Source: Clostridiaceae bacterium HFYG-1003 | Lineage (GTDB): Bacteria; Bacillota; Clostridia; Clostridiales; Clostridiaceae | Assembly (NCBI GenBank): GCA_024579835.1 | Contig: CP102060.1 | Location: 1,488,001 to 1,552,000, forward strand | DNA length: 64,000 bases | Direction of reading: 5' to 3' | Shown here: in pieces, positions 42,754 to 52,073 of the stretch | How positions within the stretch are numbered: the first letter of the stretch is position 1 | Layout: each line of letters begins with the position of its first letter | Program-made: the position numbers and the translations under genes | Notes under the pieces: generated by a model | Told to the model about the DNA's origin: nothing | Database searches by the model: none | The model's input: the letters and a program-made list of their open reading frames with translations, nothing else

Positions 42754-44299
42754 GTTAGTGTAAAGTTACTGTAGGTCGAAAATGAAAGAGAATAAGCCCA
42801 AGTGCTAGAAAGTTAGTAACAACCAAAAACAAACTACACGAAAGGACTTATTCTCATGCCTATCTTAACAGATTTCAACTCAATGTTCACCACTCTCAGA
42901 CAAGGTTTTGATTCAAGAATGGCAAGCGGTACTCTCACCATGGATCAAGTGGTACAGGAGACTCACGAGCTGACGGATCGGATTGCCCGTGAGCAGATCC
43001 AGGATTATGTTCAGGTACTCGATGAGCGCCTGAGGAACTCACAGTTACGGAAAAAAGACTACACCATCGAACGGCGCTATCAAACAAAAACCATCGCTAC
43101 TACAGCCGGACCTGTGGTCTTTGGCCGGACGTACTTTCGGGATAAAAAGACCAATCACCATGTGTGTCTGGTGGATCGTCTTCTGGGCCTTGAGCCCCAT
43201 CAGAGAATCAGCCGGGAACTAGCCTCGTGTCTTCTCTCCAGTGCTAAAGATATTTCTTACCAGGGGACGGTGGAGCGCTATGCAAGCAGCGGAATTACCA
43301 GCCGCACTACGGTAATGAATCTGGTCCATCGACTGGGGAACATTGAGTCTTCTGAGGGACCCCTGCCTCAGAAAAAAGTGGTATCTCGGATCTATATTGA
43401 GGCCGATGAGGATCATGTAGCTATGCAGGACGGTTCCAATCAGCAGATGCGGCTGATCTACGTCCATGAGGGGCAGCAGAGTGTCGGGAAGAGACGCAAG
43501 GCCTTAATGGGTGTACGTCGATTTGCAGGCTTCTACAAGGGCAACTCGGATGAACTGTGGTACGAAGTGTTCGATTACCTGAACTCGGCTTATGAAGTGG
43601 ATAAGATCGAGGAAATCTCCTTATCAGGGGATGGGGCGTCCTGGATCAAGATGGGTGCCCAGATTCTGCCTCGATGCAAGCTCTATCTGGATAAGTTCCA
43701 CCTGGAAAAGGCCCTGCGCCAGGCGGCAACGCCGATTGATTCCTACAAAGGGACAAAGGATGAATATTACTGGTACCTCAAAGACGCCATCAGCATGGAC
43801 TCCCTTGAGGACATCAACACATTCTTCGAATCAGCAGCGGGATTGCCGCTTAAAAAGACCCAGGAAAAGAAGTTAGGCGAGATGAAAACCTATCTTTTGT
43901 CCAACTGGGAATCGATCCAGAACGCGGCCAAGTCGGGCTATCAGGGCTGCAGTGCGGAAGGGCATGTCAGTCATGTGCTTTCCTCACGGTTATCTTCACG
44001 CCCGATGGGGTGGAGCACAGTAGGTGCTGAGAATATAGCGCGCATGCGAGTTTTCGTCCTCAATGGCGGGGATCTCATGGGCTACTTCGCTGCCAAAGAG
44101 AAAGAAAAGAAGAAGGAAGCCCGACTTTTGAGGCTGGAAAAACGGATCGTGAAGAAGAGCCGGGTCTACCCGGTAAAACAAGGTTCAATCAGCTATGCAA
44201 CGCCTCATTTTGGGTGGTATAAATCGTAAAACCCGGGCTACTTGGAATCCGCACGGCAGGCTTATTCAGTTTTTGAACCGAAAGTAAGTTGACACTATC
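42754..44299 (+). mobile_element. intact ISLre2-family insertion sequence
   Basis: 1546 bp. Left end GTTAGTGTAAAGTTACT and the reverse complement of the right end GATAGTGTCAACTTACT are imperfect terminal repeats. A 9-bp target duplication AACTGTTCC flanks it exactly (42745-42753 and 44300-44308). One transposase gene inside is uninterrupted. Clean ends and duplication indicate a fairly recent insertion, placed between the selenoprotein promoter and the queT promoter without breaking either. Confidence 0.93.
42856..44229 (+). CDS. ISLre2-family transposase (UPF0236)
   Basis: 457 residues, full length for the family. N-terminal helical DNA-binding part, then GPVVFGRTYFRDKKTNHHVCLVD and RISRELASCLLSSAKDISYQ, then a DDE-type core (YIEADEDHVAMQDGSNQQ, LSGDGASWIKMGAQILPRCK, LDKFHLEKALRQA) and the late basic tail. 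Start ATG follows GAAAGGAC. No frameshift or stop. Confidence 0.93.
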   Translation: MPILTDFNSMFTTLRQGFDSRMASGTLTMDQVVQETHELTDRIAREQIQDYVQVLDERLRNSQLRKKDYTIERRYQTKTIATTAGPVVFGRTYFRDKKTNHHVCLVDRLLGLEPHQRISRELASCLLSSAKDISYQGTVERYASSGITSRTTVMNLVHRLGNIESSEGPLPQKKVVSRIYIEADEDHVAMQDGSNQQMRLIYVHEGQQSVGKRRKALMGVRRFAGFYKGNSDELWYEVFDYLNSAYEVDKIEEISLSGDGASWIKMGAQILPRCKLYLDKFHLEKALRQAATPIDSYKGTKDEYYWYLKDAISMDSLEDINTFFESAAGLPLKKTQEKKLGEMKTYLLSNWESIQNAAKSGYQGCSAEGHVSHVLSSRLSSRPMGWSTVGAENIARMRVFVLNGGDLMGYFAAKEKEKKKEARLLRLEKRIVKKSRVYPVKQGSISYATPHFGWYKS

Positions 44300-44315
44300 A
44301 ACTGTTCCAAAATCA

Positions 44316-44345
44316 TTGAAAACCATGAGTGGTTTTTGCTATACT
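44316..44345 (+). promoter_or_regulatory. queT promoter
   Basis: TTGAAA (44316-44321), 18-bp spacer, extended -10 TGCTATACT (TATACT 44340-44345). The spacer itself is a hairpin AAAACCA-TGAG-TGGTTTT. The -35 starts only 16 bases beyond the IS end. Confidence 0.7.
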
Positions 44346-44362
44346 GATTAAGTTCTCATGAA

Positions 44363-44399
44363 CAGTGTTCCCTCGGCACCCACTTAAAAAATCAGGAGT
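44363..44399 (+). promoter_or_regulatory. preQ1-I-type riboswitch aptamer
   Basis: AGTG (44364-44367) pairs with CACT (44390-44393 region, CCACTT) around a C-rich loop TTCCCTCGGCACC, followed by an A-rich tail TAAAAAATCAGGAG whose AGG can pair back with the loop CCT. This is the compact H-type pseudoknot layout of preQ1-I. It sits about 110 bases upstream of a queT gene, which is a known target. Confidence 0.65.
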
Positions 44400-44455
44400 C
44401 TTTCAATATTTTTTTGTATCGGGTACTGCCCAATGCAAAAATAACAGGCGCTAAG

Positions 44456-44479
44456 GGATGGGATAACCATCTTTTTTTG
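44456..44479 (+). terminator. possible expression-platform terminator before queT
   Basis: GATGG-GATAA-CCATC hairpin followed by seven Ts, between the aptamer and the queT ribosome site. Could end transcription when ligand is bound. Confidence 0.5.
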
Positions 44480-44510
44480 GCGTTGAGGGGGAAAGACATA
44501 AGGAGTATCT

Positions 44511-45029
44511 ATGAATAATAATCGAATCCGTAATCTAACCGTCAGTGCAGTCGTCGCCGCTATTTATGTCATTCTGACCCTGGGCATCGCCCCCATCAGT
44601 TATGGCCCCATTCAATTTCGCGTTTCCGAAATTTTAAATCTGCTGGCGTTTTTCAATCCGATGTACATCGCTGCTGTAACCTTAGGCTGCTTCATCAGCA
44701 ATCTGTTTTCACCCTTTGGACTGTTTGATGTAGTGTTCGGAACGCTTCACACGTTCCTCTCCTTGATTCTAATATGGAAAACCCGTCATTTGATCACCGC
44801 TTCCCTTTGGCCGGCTGTATTATCCCTGATTATTGCCGTTGAACTGAAACTCGTATTAAATACTCCGGTGATTGAAACCTGGCTTTATGTAGCCGTTTCA
44901 GAGATTATGATCTGTACTGTAATCTCCATCCCCATTTATCTGATGTTAAAACAGACCGGATTCCTTCCACGCTATATCATATCCGACCAGTTTGACAAAT
45001 GGCCTGTCAGCAAAGCAGCCTCCTCTTAG
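44511..45029 (+). CDS. queT: QueT-like preQ1 ECF transporter S component
   Basis: 172 residues, about five to six membrane helices. N-terminal ALA/LTVSAVVAAIYVILTLG and YGPIQFRVSEILNLLAFFNP with PFGLFDVVFGTLHTFLS are the QueT signature. It binds a queuosine precursor for uptake with shared ECF ATPases encoded elsewhere. AAGGAG precedes ATG. The leader carries the preQ1-I-like aptamer, which supports both calls. Confidence 0.88.
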   Translation: MNNNRIRNLTVSAVVAAIYVILTLGIAPISYGPIQFRVSEILNLLAFFNPMYIAAVTLGCFISNLFSPFGLFDVVFGTLHTFLSLILIWKTRHLITASLWPAVLSLIIAVELKLVLNTPVIETWLYVAVSEIMICTVISIPIYLMLKQTGFLPRYIISDQFDKWPVSKAASS

Positions 45030-45085
45030 TCATTGCTTCTATCCTTGATGTATTCCCATTGATGAACTGAATCACTTAATTGCAC

Positions 45086-45129
45086 AGAGCGACGCAACTC
45101 TCGATGAAGATCGAAGGTTCCGTCGCTCT
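45086..45129. terminator. long hairpin between convergent queT and ZIP genes
   Basis: AGAGCGACG / CGTCGCTCT 9-bp outer stem with an inner CGAT / ATCG stem. No T tract on either strand, so it is a weak terminator or other RNA structure. Confidence 0.5.
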
Positions 45130-45181
45130 CTGCTTTGCAGTCACTTAAGACCAGTACCCAGGATCATGCCCTTTCCGACTG

Positions 45182-46012
45182 CTAACCTAAAGCAACATCC
45201 AGGACCATCATCACGGCAAAGCCAAGCATTGCTCCCAGCGATGCAATATCCGTTTTTGATCCGCCCTCTTCTCTCTGAGCTTCTGGAATCAGTTCTTCCA
45301 CTACTACATAAATCATGGCACCTGCGGCAAAAGACAGCGCATAGGGCAGCAACGGCTGAATCCTTAAGACAGCCCAGGCACCCAGTACACCGGCAATCGG
45401 CTCGACGATCCCTGAAGCCTGACCCAGCCAGAAGGCCCTCGATCGACTCATGCCTTCCCGCCGCAGCGGAATGGATACAGCGGCCCCTTCCGGAAAATTC
45501 TGCAGCCCAATACCGACAGCCAAAGCGATGGCTCCTGCCAGAGTCGCTGAACTGCCGATCCCTCCGGCAACTGCGCCAAAGGCTACACCAACGGCCAGTC
45601 CCTCCGGAATATTGTGCAGAGTAATGGCCATCACCAGCAGGATGCTTCGCTGCCAGTGCGTTTTAATGCCCTCCGCTTCGTTGGTCTCCAATCCCATGTG
45701 CAGATGGGGTAAAATCTTGTCGACCAGGTACAGGAAACCGCCGCCCAGAAGAAACCCGGTGGCTGCTGTTACATAGGGTTTTTGCCCTAACTCGGCTGCC
45801 AGTTCGATACCAGGTGCCAGCAAAGACCAGAAGCTGGCTGCAATCATCACGCCTGCCGCAAAGCCAAGCATGCCGTTCAAAACCGTTTTGTTGATGGATT
45901 TAAAGAAAAAAACCAAAGACGCACCTAACGCGGTGACTCCCCAGGTAAATAAGGTAGCGAATAATGCCTGCAGAACAGGATCAAATCGTTCAAACCATTG
46001 TATCAGTGTCAT
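45182..46012 (-). CDS. ZIP-family divalent metal transporter
   Basis: 276 residues, eight membrane helices in the ZupT/GufA pattern. The metal site motifs are [10 protein letters not shown] and [10 protein letters not shown] in helices 4 and 5, plus the E in VEELIPEAQ. It imports zinc, iron or manganese. GGAGGTGAAG sets the ATG. A perfect palindrome lies 23 bases upstream of the start codon, likely the operator. Confidence 0.92.
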   Translation of the reverse strand: MTLIQWFERFDPVLQALFATLFTWGVTALGASLVFFFKSINKTVLNGMLGFAAGVMIAASFWSLLAPGIELAAELGQKPYVTAATGFLLGGGFLYLVDKILPHLHMGLETNEAEGIKTHWQRSILLVMAITLHNIPEGLAVGVAFGAVAGGIGSSATLAGAIALAVGIGLQNFPEGAAVSIPLRREGMSRSRAFWLGQASGIVEPIAGVLGAWAVLRIQPLLPYALSFAAGAMIYVVVEELIPEAQREEGGSKTDIASLGAMLGFAVMMVLDVALG

Positions 46013-46034
46013 AACTTCACCTCCAGTAATATTG

Positions 46035-46057
46035 CAATGACAGGACTACTGTCATTG
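46035..46057 (-). promoter_or_regulatory. palindromic operator of the ZIP gene
   Basis: Perfect inverted repeat CAATGACAG-GACTA-CTGTCATTG with 9-bp arms. A minus-strand TACAAT overlaps its upstream edge, so transcription would begin inside it. A metal-responsive repressor is the natural candidate. Confidence 0.62.
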
Positions 46058-46234
46058 TACGCCCACTGAATCTAAAAGACTATTCGCTGCCTCGCTGAGG
46101 CATGAATTTAATAAATTATTCACCCTTGTGATCCACATGGTCCCGCTGATTGGATTTTTTTGCATCTTTACCAGAATGGATCCTGCGGTCGAACATGGAG
46201 ATGCAGAGAAAACCAGATTTTCGCAAAAAATATA

Positions 46235-46279
46235 TTGACACATTAAGCTAACAGTGTAAATATACTAACAGTGTTAGTA
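46235..46279 (+). promoter_or_regulatory. marR-ABC promoter and MarR operator
   Basis: Consensus TTGACA (46235-46240) with AT-rich -10 candidates at 46257-46266. A perfect palindrome TACTAAC-AGT-GTTAGTA (46263-46279) covers the -10/start region, and the half CTAACAGTGT repeats at 46248-46257. This layout suits autoregulation by the MarR protein encoded next. Confidence 0.72.
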
Positions 46280-46298
46280 ATTCCAAGGAGGACAACTT

Positions 46299-46733
46299 AT
46301 GAATTTTGAGAAACTAGCGCAGCAGTTTCTGGAAGCATCCCATCAATTCAGAAAAAACAATCATCAGAAGAAAGTCGATGAAACATTACGCGGCGAAACG
46401 TTCCTGATCCTTTACGTTATGAAGCGGGGAGGCAGTGTTTTACCCAGTGAAATCAGCGATGCCATGAATATCACGTCAGCCCGGGTTGCGGCTGTTCTGA
46501 ACAGTTTGGAAGGCAAGAACCTGATCACGAGACAGATCGACCCTTCCGACCGTCGGAAAATCCTGGTAAATATTACCGAGGAAGGCAAAGAAATCGCCAG
46601 AAATCATCAGGAGTTAGCTCTTGGTGTCGTAACCAGAATGCTCGAGAAGCTGGGAGAGCAGGACGCCAGAGAGCTGGTTCGGATTATGAACCGTCTCGCG
46701 GTACTGGAACCTGACAACCCGAAGGAAGACTAA
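46299..46733 (+). CDS. MarR-family repressor
   Basis: 144 residues with the winged-helix core: LPSEISDAMNITSARVAAVLNSLEGKNLITRQIDPSDRRKI in adjoining stretches, including the MarR wing DxSDRRK. A GTCAATT-free, CAAGGAGG ribosome site lies 6-7 bases before ATG. It starts 81 bases ahead of two ABC half-transporter genes and almost certainly controls them; ligands of such repressors are usually the drugs exported. Confidence 0.92.
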   Translation: MNFEKLAQQFLEASHQFRKNNHQKKVDETLRGETFLILYVMKRGGSVLPSEISDAMNITSARVAAVLNSLEGKNLITRQIDPSDRRKILVNITEEGKEIARNHQELALGVVTRMLEKLGEQDARELVRIMNRLAVLEPDNPKED

Positions 46734-46814
46734 CTGTCTTTCCGGACGGAAGAATCACGAAAATACCAAGTCAACTGAAAAACGGATCAATCAAAGACAG
46801 GAGCTAAATATTAC

Positions 46815-48575
46815 ATGTTGAAGTTATTTAAACATCTTAAGTCCCACGAGTGGGTACAATTTGCGGTCAGTCTGGTGTTCATCGTAGCCCAGGTCTGGCT
46901 GGACCTGAAACTGCCGGATTACATGTCAGGAATCACCCGCCTGGTCCAAACGCCCGGCAGTGATATGAGCGAAATCTGGACACAGGGCGGCTACATGATG
47001 CTGTGCGCACTGGGCAGCGTCGCGTCAGCCGTCGTTGTAGGTTTTTTTGCCGCCCGGATCGCCGCTTCCTTTTCCCAAAGGCTTCGCAGTGACTTGTTTC
47101 ACCAGGTGGAATCTTTCTCCATGGAGGAAATCAACCGGTTTTCTACCAGCAGCCTGATCACTCGATCAACCAATGATGTCACTCAGATTCAGATGCTGAT
47201 CACCATGGGCTTGCAAATGATCATTAAGGCGCCCATCATGACCGTGTGGGCCATCACAAAAATAGCTGGTAAGGGTTTTGAATGGTCGATGGCGACCGGC
47301 GTGGCGGTACTCGTCATGGTTCTGATGATCGCCTTCGTCATGATCTTTGTCATACCAAAATTCCGAAGAATGCAGACCCTGACGGATAATTTGAACAAAG
47401 TTACCCGTGAGAACCTGACCGGTCTGCGCGTAGTCCGAGCATATAACGCTGAAGATTTTCAGGAAGCGAAATTCGAGAAGGCCAATGCTGAACTGACAGA
47501 AACGCAGCTGTTTACCAGTCGGAGCATGGCAATTATGATGCCAATGATGAACATCGTTATGAGCGGACTGACTCTGGCAATCTACTGGATCGGTGCAAAC
47601 CTGATTGACGCGGCACAGGCCATGGACAAACTGACCATTTTCTCCAATATGGTTGTCTTCTCAGCGTATGCCATGCAGGTCATCATGTCTTTCATGATGC
47701 TTGCTATGATGTTCATACTGCTGCCCCGGGCCGCTGTTTCAGCCCGTCGGATCAACGAAGTCCTGGATACTGAACCTGCCATCGTGAGTGGCCGTCACAC
47801 GGAAGGTTTGCCCGGTGAGACTGGTACGGTAGAATTCAGTCACGTCAGTTTTCAATATCCCGGAGCTGCCGAGTACGTTCTCCAGGATGTCAGCTTTACC
47901 GCGAAGCAGGGAGAAACTGTGGCCTTTATCGGATCTACCGGAAGCGGCAAAAGTACCCTGATTAATCTGATTCCACGCTTTTTTGATGCCACAGAAGGTG
48001 AAGTCCGGATTGACGGTGTCAATGTCAAAGACTATGCCCTGAATGCGTTATACAACAAAATCGGTTATGTGCCGCAAAAGGCAGCTCTGTTTATGGGATC
48101 GGTTTCCTTCAATGTGAATTACGGTGAGAACGGCAAGATGCCAGCAAGCGAAGAAGAGGTAAAAAAAGCGGTTGCCATTGCCCAGGGAACGGATTTTGTG
48201 GAAACGATGGATGGACAATATGAGGCATCCATCGCTCAGAGCGGCAGCAATCTCTCGGGCGGTCAGAAACAGCGTCTTGCCATCGCACGGGCGATCTGCC
48301 GAAAACCGGAAATCTATATCTTCGATGACAGTTTTTCAGCCCTGGACTACAAGACTGACCGTGTTCTGCGAACAGCTCTGCAGAAAGAAACCGCCGGTGT
48401 CACCAGTCTCATCGTGGCTCAGCGGATTGGCACCATCATGGATGCGGACCGGATTATCGTCCTGGATGAAGGTCGCGTCGTGGGTTCTGGCACCCATAAG
48501 GAACTACTGGAGAAATGCCAGGTCTATCGAGAAATCGCCATGTCCCAACTTAGTGAAGAGGAGCTTGTTTCATGA
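46815..48575 (+). CDS. heterodimeric ABC multidrug exporter, degenerate half
   Basis: 586 residues: six-helix membrane domain then nucleotide-binding domain. Walker A GSTGSGKST, signature LSGGQKQR, Walker B IYIFDDSFSALD. The catalytic Glu after the Walker B Asp is replaced by Asp, as in the BmrC/LmrC-type half. Its LSGGQ signature is canonical and would complete the active site of the partner. The stop overlaps the next ATG by 4 bases. Confidence 0.94.
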   Translation: MLKLFKHLKSHEWVQFAVSLVFIVAQVWLDLKLPDYMSGITRLVQTPGSDMSEIWTQGGYMMLCALGSVASAVVVGFFAARIAASFSQRLRSDLFHQVESFSMEEINRFSTSSLITRSTNDVTQIQMLITMGLQMIIKAPIMTVWAITKIAGKGFEWSMATGVAVLVMVLMIAFVMIFVIPKFRRMQTLTDNLNKVTRENLTGLRVVRAYNAEDFQEAKFEKANAELTETQLFTSRSMAIMMPMMNIVMSGLTLAIYWIGANLIDAAQAMDKLTIFSNMVVFSAYAMQVIMSFMMLAMMFILLPRAAVSARRINEVLDTEPAIVSGRHTEGLPGETGTVEFSHVSFQYPGAAEYVLQDVSFTAKQGETVAFIGSTGSGKSTLINLIPRFFDATEGEVRIDGVNVKDYALNALYNKIGYVPQKAALFMGSVSFNVNYGENGKMPASEEEVKKAVAIAQGTDFVETMDGQYEASIAQSGSNLSGGQKQRLAIARAICRKPEIYIFDDSFSALDYKTDRVLRTALQKETAGVTSLIVAQRIGTIMDADRIIVLDEGRVVGSGTHKELLEKCQVYREIAMSQLSEEELVS

Positions 48576-50428
48576 GTAAAAATACAGAAAAACGCCCCGG
48601 CTCCAACGGCCGCTTCGGAATGGGGCCAGGAATGGGCGGCTCCGTTGAAAAAGCCAGAGACTTTAAGGGCACCTGGAAAAAGCTGATCCACTACATGAAA
48701 TCGTATGTCCCGGTTATCATCATTTCATTGCTCGCTGCTGCCATTGGCACTGTTCTGCAGATTGTTGGTCCGGACGTGCTGAAGGACATTACCAATGAGA
48801 TCGCCAAAGGACTGCCTGCCCTGATCAATGGCAAGCCAGTTCTGGGAAAGATGGACATGAGCGCAATTCAGAACCTGGTGATGTTGCTTGTTTTCTTCTA
48901 TGCAGGCGCCGCTTTGCTTGGGTTTGCCCAGAGTTTCATTATGGCCACTGTGACCCAGAAAATTTCAAAAGCACTGCGTACTGACATCGCACAGAAAATC
49001 AACCGTCTTCCCCTGCGCTATTTTGACAAAGTCAGCTATGGCGATGTCCTGAGCCGCGTAACCAATGACGTGGACGCCATTGGTCAGACAATGAACCAGA
49101 GTATTGGCACCCTGGTTACCTCCGTCACCATGTTTATCGGAGCTTTGATCATGATGTTCTACACGAACTGGATCCTGGCATTGACAGCTGTGGCAGCCAG
49201 TGTGATCGGTTTTGCCCTCATGATCCTGATTATGAAGAAATCACAGAGTTTTTTCAGTGCGCAGCAAAAGGAACTGGGCAGCATTAATGGGCACATTGAA
49301 GAAATCTATTCCAACCACAATGTCGTTAAAGTTTACAATGGAGGGAATGCTGCCAAGCAGACCTTTGAGGCAATCAACACCAACCTGTATACCAGTGCCT
49401 GGAAATCTCAGTTTTTCTCCGGACTGATGATGCCCCTCATGCAGTTTATCGGCAACCTGGGTTATGTGGCTGTCTGTGTCGTTGGAGCAGCCCTGGCGCT
49501 GGACGGCAAAATCAGTTTTGGCGTTATCGTGGCATTCATGCTGTATATCCGGCTATTCACTCAGCCCCTCTCACAAATGGCTCAGGCGGCAAACAATCTG
49601 CAGCGCACCGCTGCTGCCGGGGAGCGAGTTTTTGAGTTCCTGGGTGAACCGGAACTGGCCGATGAAAGCGAGAAGGTCAAAGCACTCCAGGGGATCCGGG
49701 GAGACGTCGAATTCAGGCATGTCCGTTTCGGCTATGACCCGGACAAGACGATCATCCATGACTTTTCCGCAAGCATCTCCGCAGGCCAGAAAGTAGCCAT
49801 CGTGGGTCCCACCGGAGCGGGCAAAACGACCATGGTCAATCTGCTGATGAGATTTTATGATCTAGACGGCGGTGAAATATTGCTGGATAAAATTCCCATC
49901 GACAGTGTTCCCAGAGAAAATGTCCATGAGCAATTCTGCATGGTCTTACAAGATTCATGGCTGTTTGAAGGTTCCATCAAAGAAAACATCATTTACAGCA
50001 AGGAAGGCGTGGCAGATGAAGATGTCATTTCAGCCTGCAAAACAGTGGGTCTGCACCACTTCATCAAGACACTGCCTGATGGGTATGACACCATTCTCAA
50101 TGAAAAGGCGAGCTTGTCCGAAGGCCAAAAACAGCTGATCACCATCGCCCGTGCCATGATCCAGAACGCACCCCTGCTGATTCTGGATGAAGCCACCAGT
50201 TCGGTTGACACCAGAACCGAACGGATTGTTCAGACTGCCATGGACGGCCTGACAGTAGGCAGGACATCCTTTGTCATTGCCCATCGCCTTTCTACCATCA
50301 AGAATGCTGATTTGATTCTGGTCATGAAGGACGGAGATATCATCGAAAGCGGCAATCATAAAGAACTGCTTGACAGAAACGGCTTCTACGCGGACCTGTA
50401 CAACAGTCAGTTTGAACTCGCCGTTTAG
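48572..50428 (+). CDS. heterodimeric ABC multidrug exporter, catalytic half
   Basis: 618 residues. A Gly/Met-rich N-terminal tail (about 35 residues) precedes six membrane helices. Walker A GPTGAGKTT, Walker B LLILDEATSSVD with the catalytic Glu; the signature reads LSEGQKQL, the degenerate form. With the upstream half it makes one consensus and one degenerate ATP site, as in BmrCD and LmrCD. Translationally coupled (ATGA) to the first half. Confidence 0.94.
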   Translation: MSKNTEKRPGSNGRFGMGPGMGGSVEKARDFKGTWKKLIHYMKSYVPVIIISLLAAAIGTVLQIVGPDVLKDITNEIAKGLPALINGKPVLGKMDMSAIQNLVMLLVFFYAGAALLGFAQSFIMATVTQKISKALRTDIAQKINRLPLRYFDKVSYGDVLSRVTNDVDAIGQTMNQSIGTLVTSVTMFIGALIMMFYTNWILALTAVAASVIGFALMILIMKKSQSFFSAQQKELGSINGHIEEIYSNHNVVKVYNGGNAAKQTFEAINTNLYTSAWKSQFFSGLMMPLMQFIGNLGYVAVCVVGAALALDGKISFGVIVAFMLYIRLFTQPLSQMAQAANNLQRTAAAGERVFEFLGEPELADESEKVKALQGIRGDVEFRHVRFGYDPDKTIIHDFSASISAGQKVAIVGPTGAGKTTMVNLLMRFYDLDGGEILLDKIPIDSVPRENVHEQFCMVLQDSWLFEGSIKENIIYSKEGVADEDVISACKTVGLHHFIKTLPDGYDTILNEKASLSEGQKQLITIARAMIQNAPLLILDEATSSVDTRTERIVQTAMDGLTVGRTSFVIAHRLSTIKNADLILVMKDGDIIESGNHKELLDRNGFYADLYNSQFELAV

Positions 50429-50585
50429 TCCGGCCAAAACGCCTGCCCCGCTGAAACTGACCCGGCACAATGCTGATTGCTTGAGTGCATATACCCGCTG
50501 GTCGTGTGATAACTGAGCGATTCCTTCAATTGGCAGGTCAGTCAGTTCTCGCCGTTCTGTCAGATAAGCGAGTTTAAGTAAGTTT

Positions 50586-50632
50586 AAAAGAGGCATCACC
50601 GAACGTTCAAAGCGTTCGATGGTGCCTCTTAT
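50586..50632 (-). terminator. terminator of the SixA-CHAD gene
   Basis: AAGAGGCACCA-type arms with an inner CGAACG / CGTTCG stem; on the minus strand it is followed by TTTTAAAC. It lies about 80 bases beyond the stop, between convergent genes. Confidence 0.7.
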
Positions 50633-50708
50633 GGTCTTGTTATGCCTAGTTTCCTCTATTGAAATAACATCAGTCGATTCATTACAGAGGGCTGAAGATT
50701 GATTGTCT

Positions 50709-52073
50709 TTATTTTACGAGTCTGTCCGGTTCAGCGGCAGATGACAGGGACCAGAGACGGGACTGAAAAAACTCCTGGAACAGCTCTTCTGCTCGCTTTT
50801 CCTGAATCCTGGTGAAAATCTCAATTTCCTGCACAATCGGCCGTCCGGGAAATTTCGCTGAAATCTCCCGGACCGCTTCACTGTTGCGGTTGGCGTCGGT
50901 CAGTTCGCCCAATGTTTCCTGCCAGCGCTTAATGTCCTTATAATGATCCTTGATCGGCTGAACTTCACTTAGCCCGAAAATCTCCATGAGATACCGAATT
51001 TTTTTAGCTTTAATGCGCAGTGCATGGATGGCTGCCAGATCATTCTGATTGATGGATTCGTAGATCCCCTGAATTTCCCGGATCCATCGGTCCAGGGTCT
51101 CCCGGACCATAAAATCCAGTGAGGAGTGGGCTGCGCGCTTAATTCGAACAGCCCCCTTCAGCTGTTCTTCGACTCGGTTCAGGTCTTCTACAAAGCCTGG
51201 CTTTTCCAGGGATTGAAACAGCCGATGCTGTTCTGCTGCTCGTTCCGATTTCAAAATCTCAAAAAACTCGTCCCCGCTCTCCCCGGCCAGATCAAATGAC
51301 TCCCTATGCTTTCGCCACTCGATCATCAGCACATCCAGCTCTCTCAGGTAGGCGCATTCTCCAGCCATCTGTCGAAGCAGCTCCTGAATACGCCTTTGGT
51401 TTTTCTTTGACATCAGTGGCTTGAAAAAGCTGATCAGCGAGCGGAACTGCCGTATCTTGACTCTCAGTTTATGGACCGATTCAATTTCCGCAGGATCCTT
51501 CAGAAAGGCTTCACGGTGCTCCAGAATCGTTCGGACTGAACGGCGAATCACAAGCCCTATGTCATGCTCAAAGCAGCTGAGAGCTTCTCCGGAGCGTTCC
51601 AGGCGCATCAGCTTTCTGAACTCCTTCAGTCTGAGGCACCACTCCACATATCCTTTAAACTCAAGCTCATCCTGGATCTCAAGCTGGACACAGGATCCTT
51701 TCCTCAACTGAAATGATTGATCGGTAACCCTCTGAATCCAGTCTTCCAGATGAGGCGAGTGGCCAACAATTACCAGAGTCCGGTCCGGCGAACCCAGTAC
51801 CTCCTGCCTGAACGTTTCAAAATCTCCCGATTGGACATAATCCTGGATCTCAATGGGACCCAGCCCGGCAGCGGCAAGAATTTCCGCCGTTTGAACCGCC
51901 CGGATCAGAGGAGAAGAAATAAGCCGGACATCATCCTGAAACAGGTAGATCGCCAAATAGACTGCCTGATCCAGAAGAGCCTGACGTCCATCCCGGGTAA
52001 GCTGTCTTGTTTCATCCGATTGCCCGGAGATTGGATCCTGTGCAACTCCGTGTCGTATCAATAATACTTTCAT
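50709..52073 (-). CDS. SixA-like phosphohistidine phosphatase fused to a CHAD domain
   Basis: 454 residues. Residues 1-150 are a histidine-phosphatase domain: catalytic RHG (7-9) in LLIRHGVAQD, SSPLIRAVQTAEIL, and GHSPHLEDW. Residues 190-440 are a CHAD domain, rich in helices with paired basic residues (HKLRVKIRQFRSLISFFKPL, HALRIKAKKIRYLMEIF). CHAD binds polyphosphate. Fusion suggests a phosphatase acting with or controlled by polyphosphate. GGAGGGGAG precedes ATG. An ISL3 element sits only 51 bp upstream of the start codon. Confidence 0.88.
   Translation of the reverse strand: MKVLLIRHGVAQDPISGQSDETRQLTRDGRQALLDQAVYLAIYLFQDDVRLISSPLIRAVQTAEILAAAGLGPIEIQDYVQSGDFETFRQEVLGSPDRTLVIVGHSPHLEDWIQRVTDQSFQLRKGSCVQLEIQDELEFKGYVEWCLRLKEFRKLMRLERSGEALSCFEHDIGLVIRRSVRTILEHREAFLKDPAEIESVHKLRVKIRQFRSLISFFKPLMSKKNQRRIQELLRQMAGECAYLRELDVLMIEWRKHRESFDLAGESGDEFFEILKSERAAEQHRLFQSLEKPGFVEDLNRVEEQLKGAVRIKRAAHSSLDFMVRETLDRWIREIQGIYESINQNDLAAIHALRIKAKKIRYLMEIFGLSEVQPIKDHYKDIKRWQETLGELTDANRNSEAVREISAKFPGRPIVQEIEIFTRIQEKRAEELFQEFFQSRLWSLSSAAEPDRLVK

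Noticed and set aside
46052-46243. 63-codon minus-strand frame before the ZIP gene
   Set aside because: It overlaps the ZIP operator and the marR promoter region, has no ribosome site and unusual composition.
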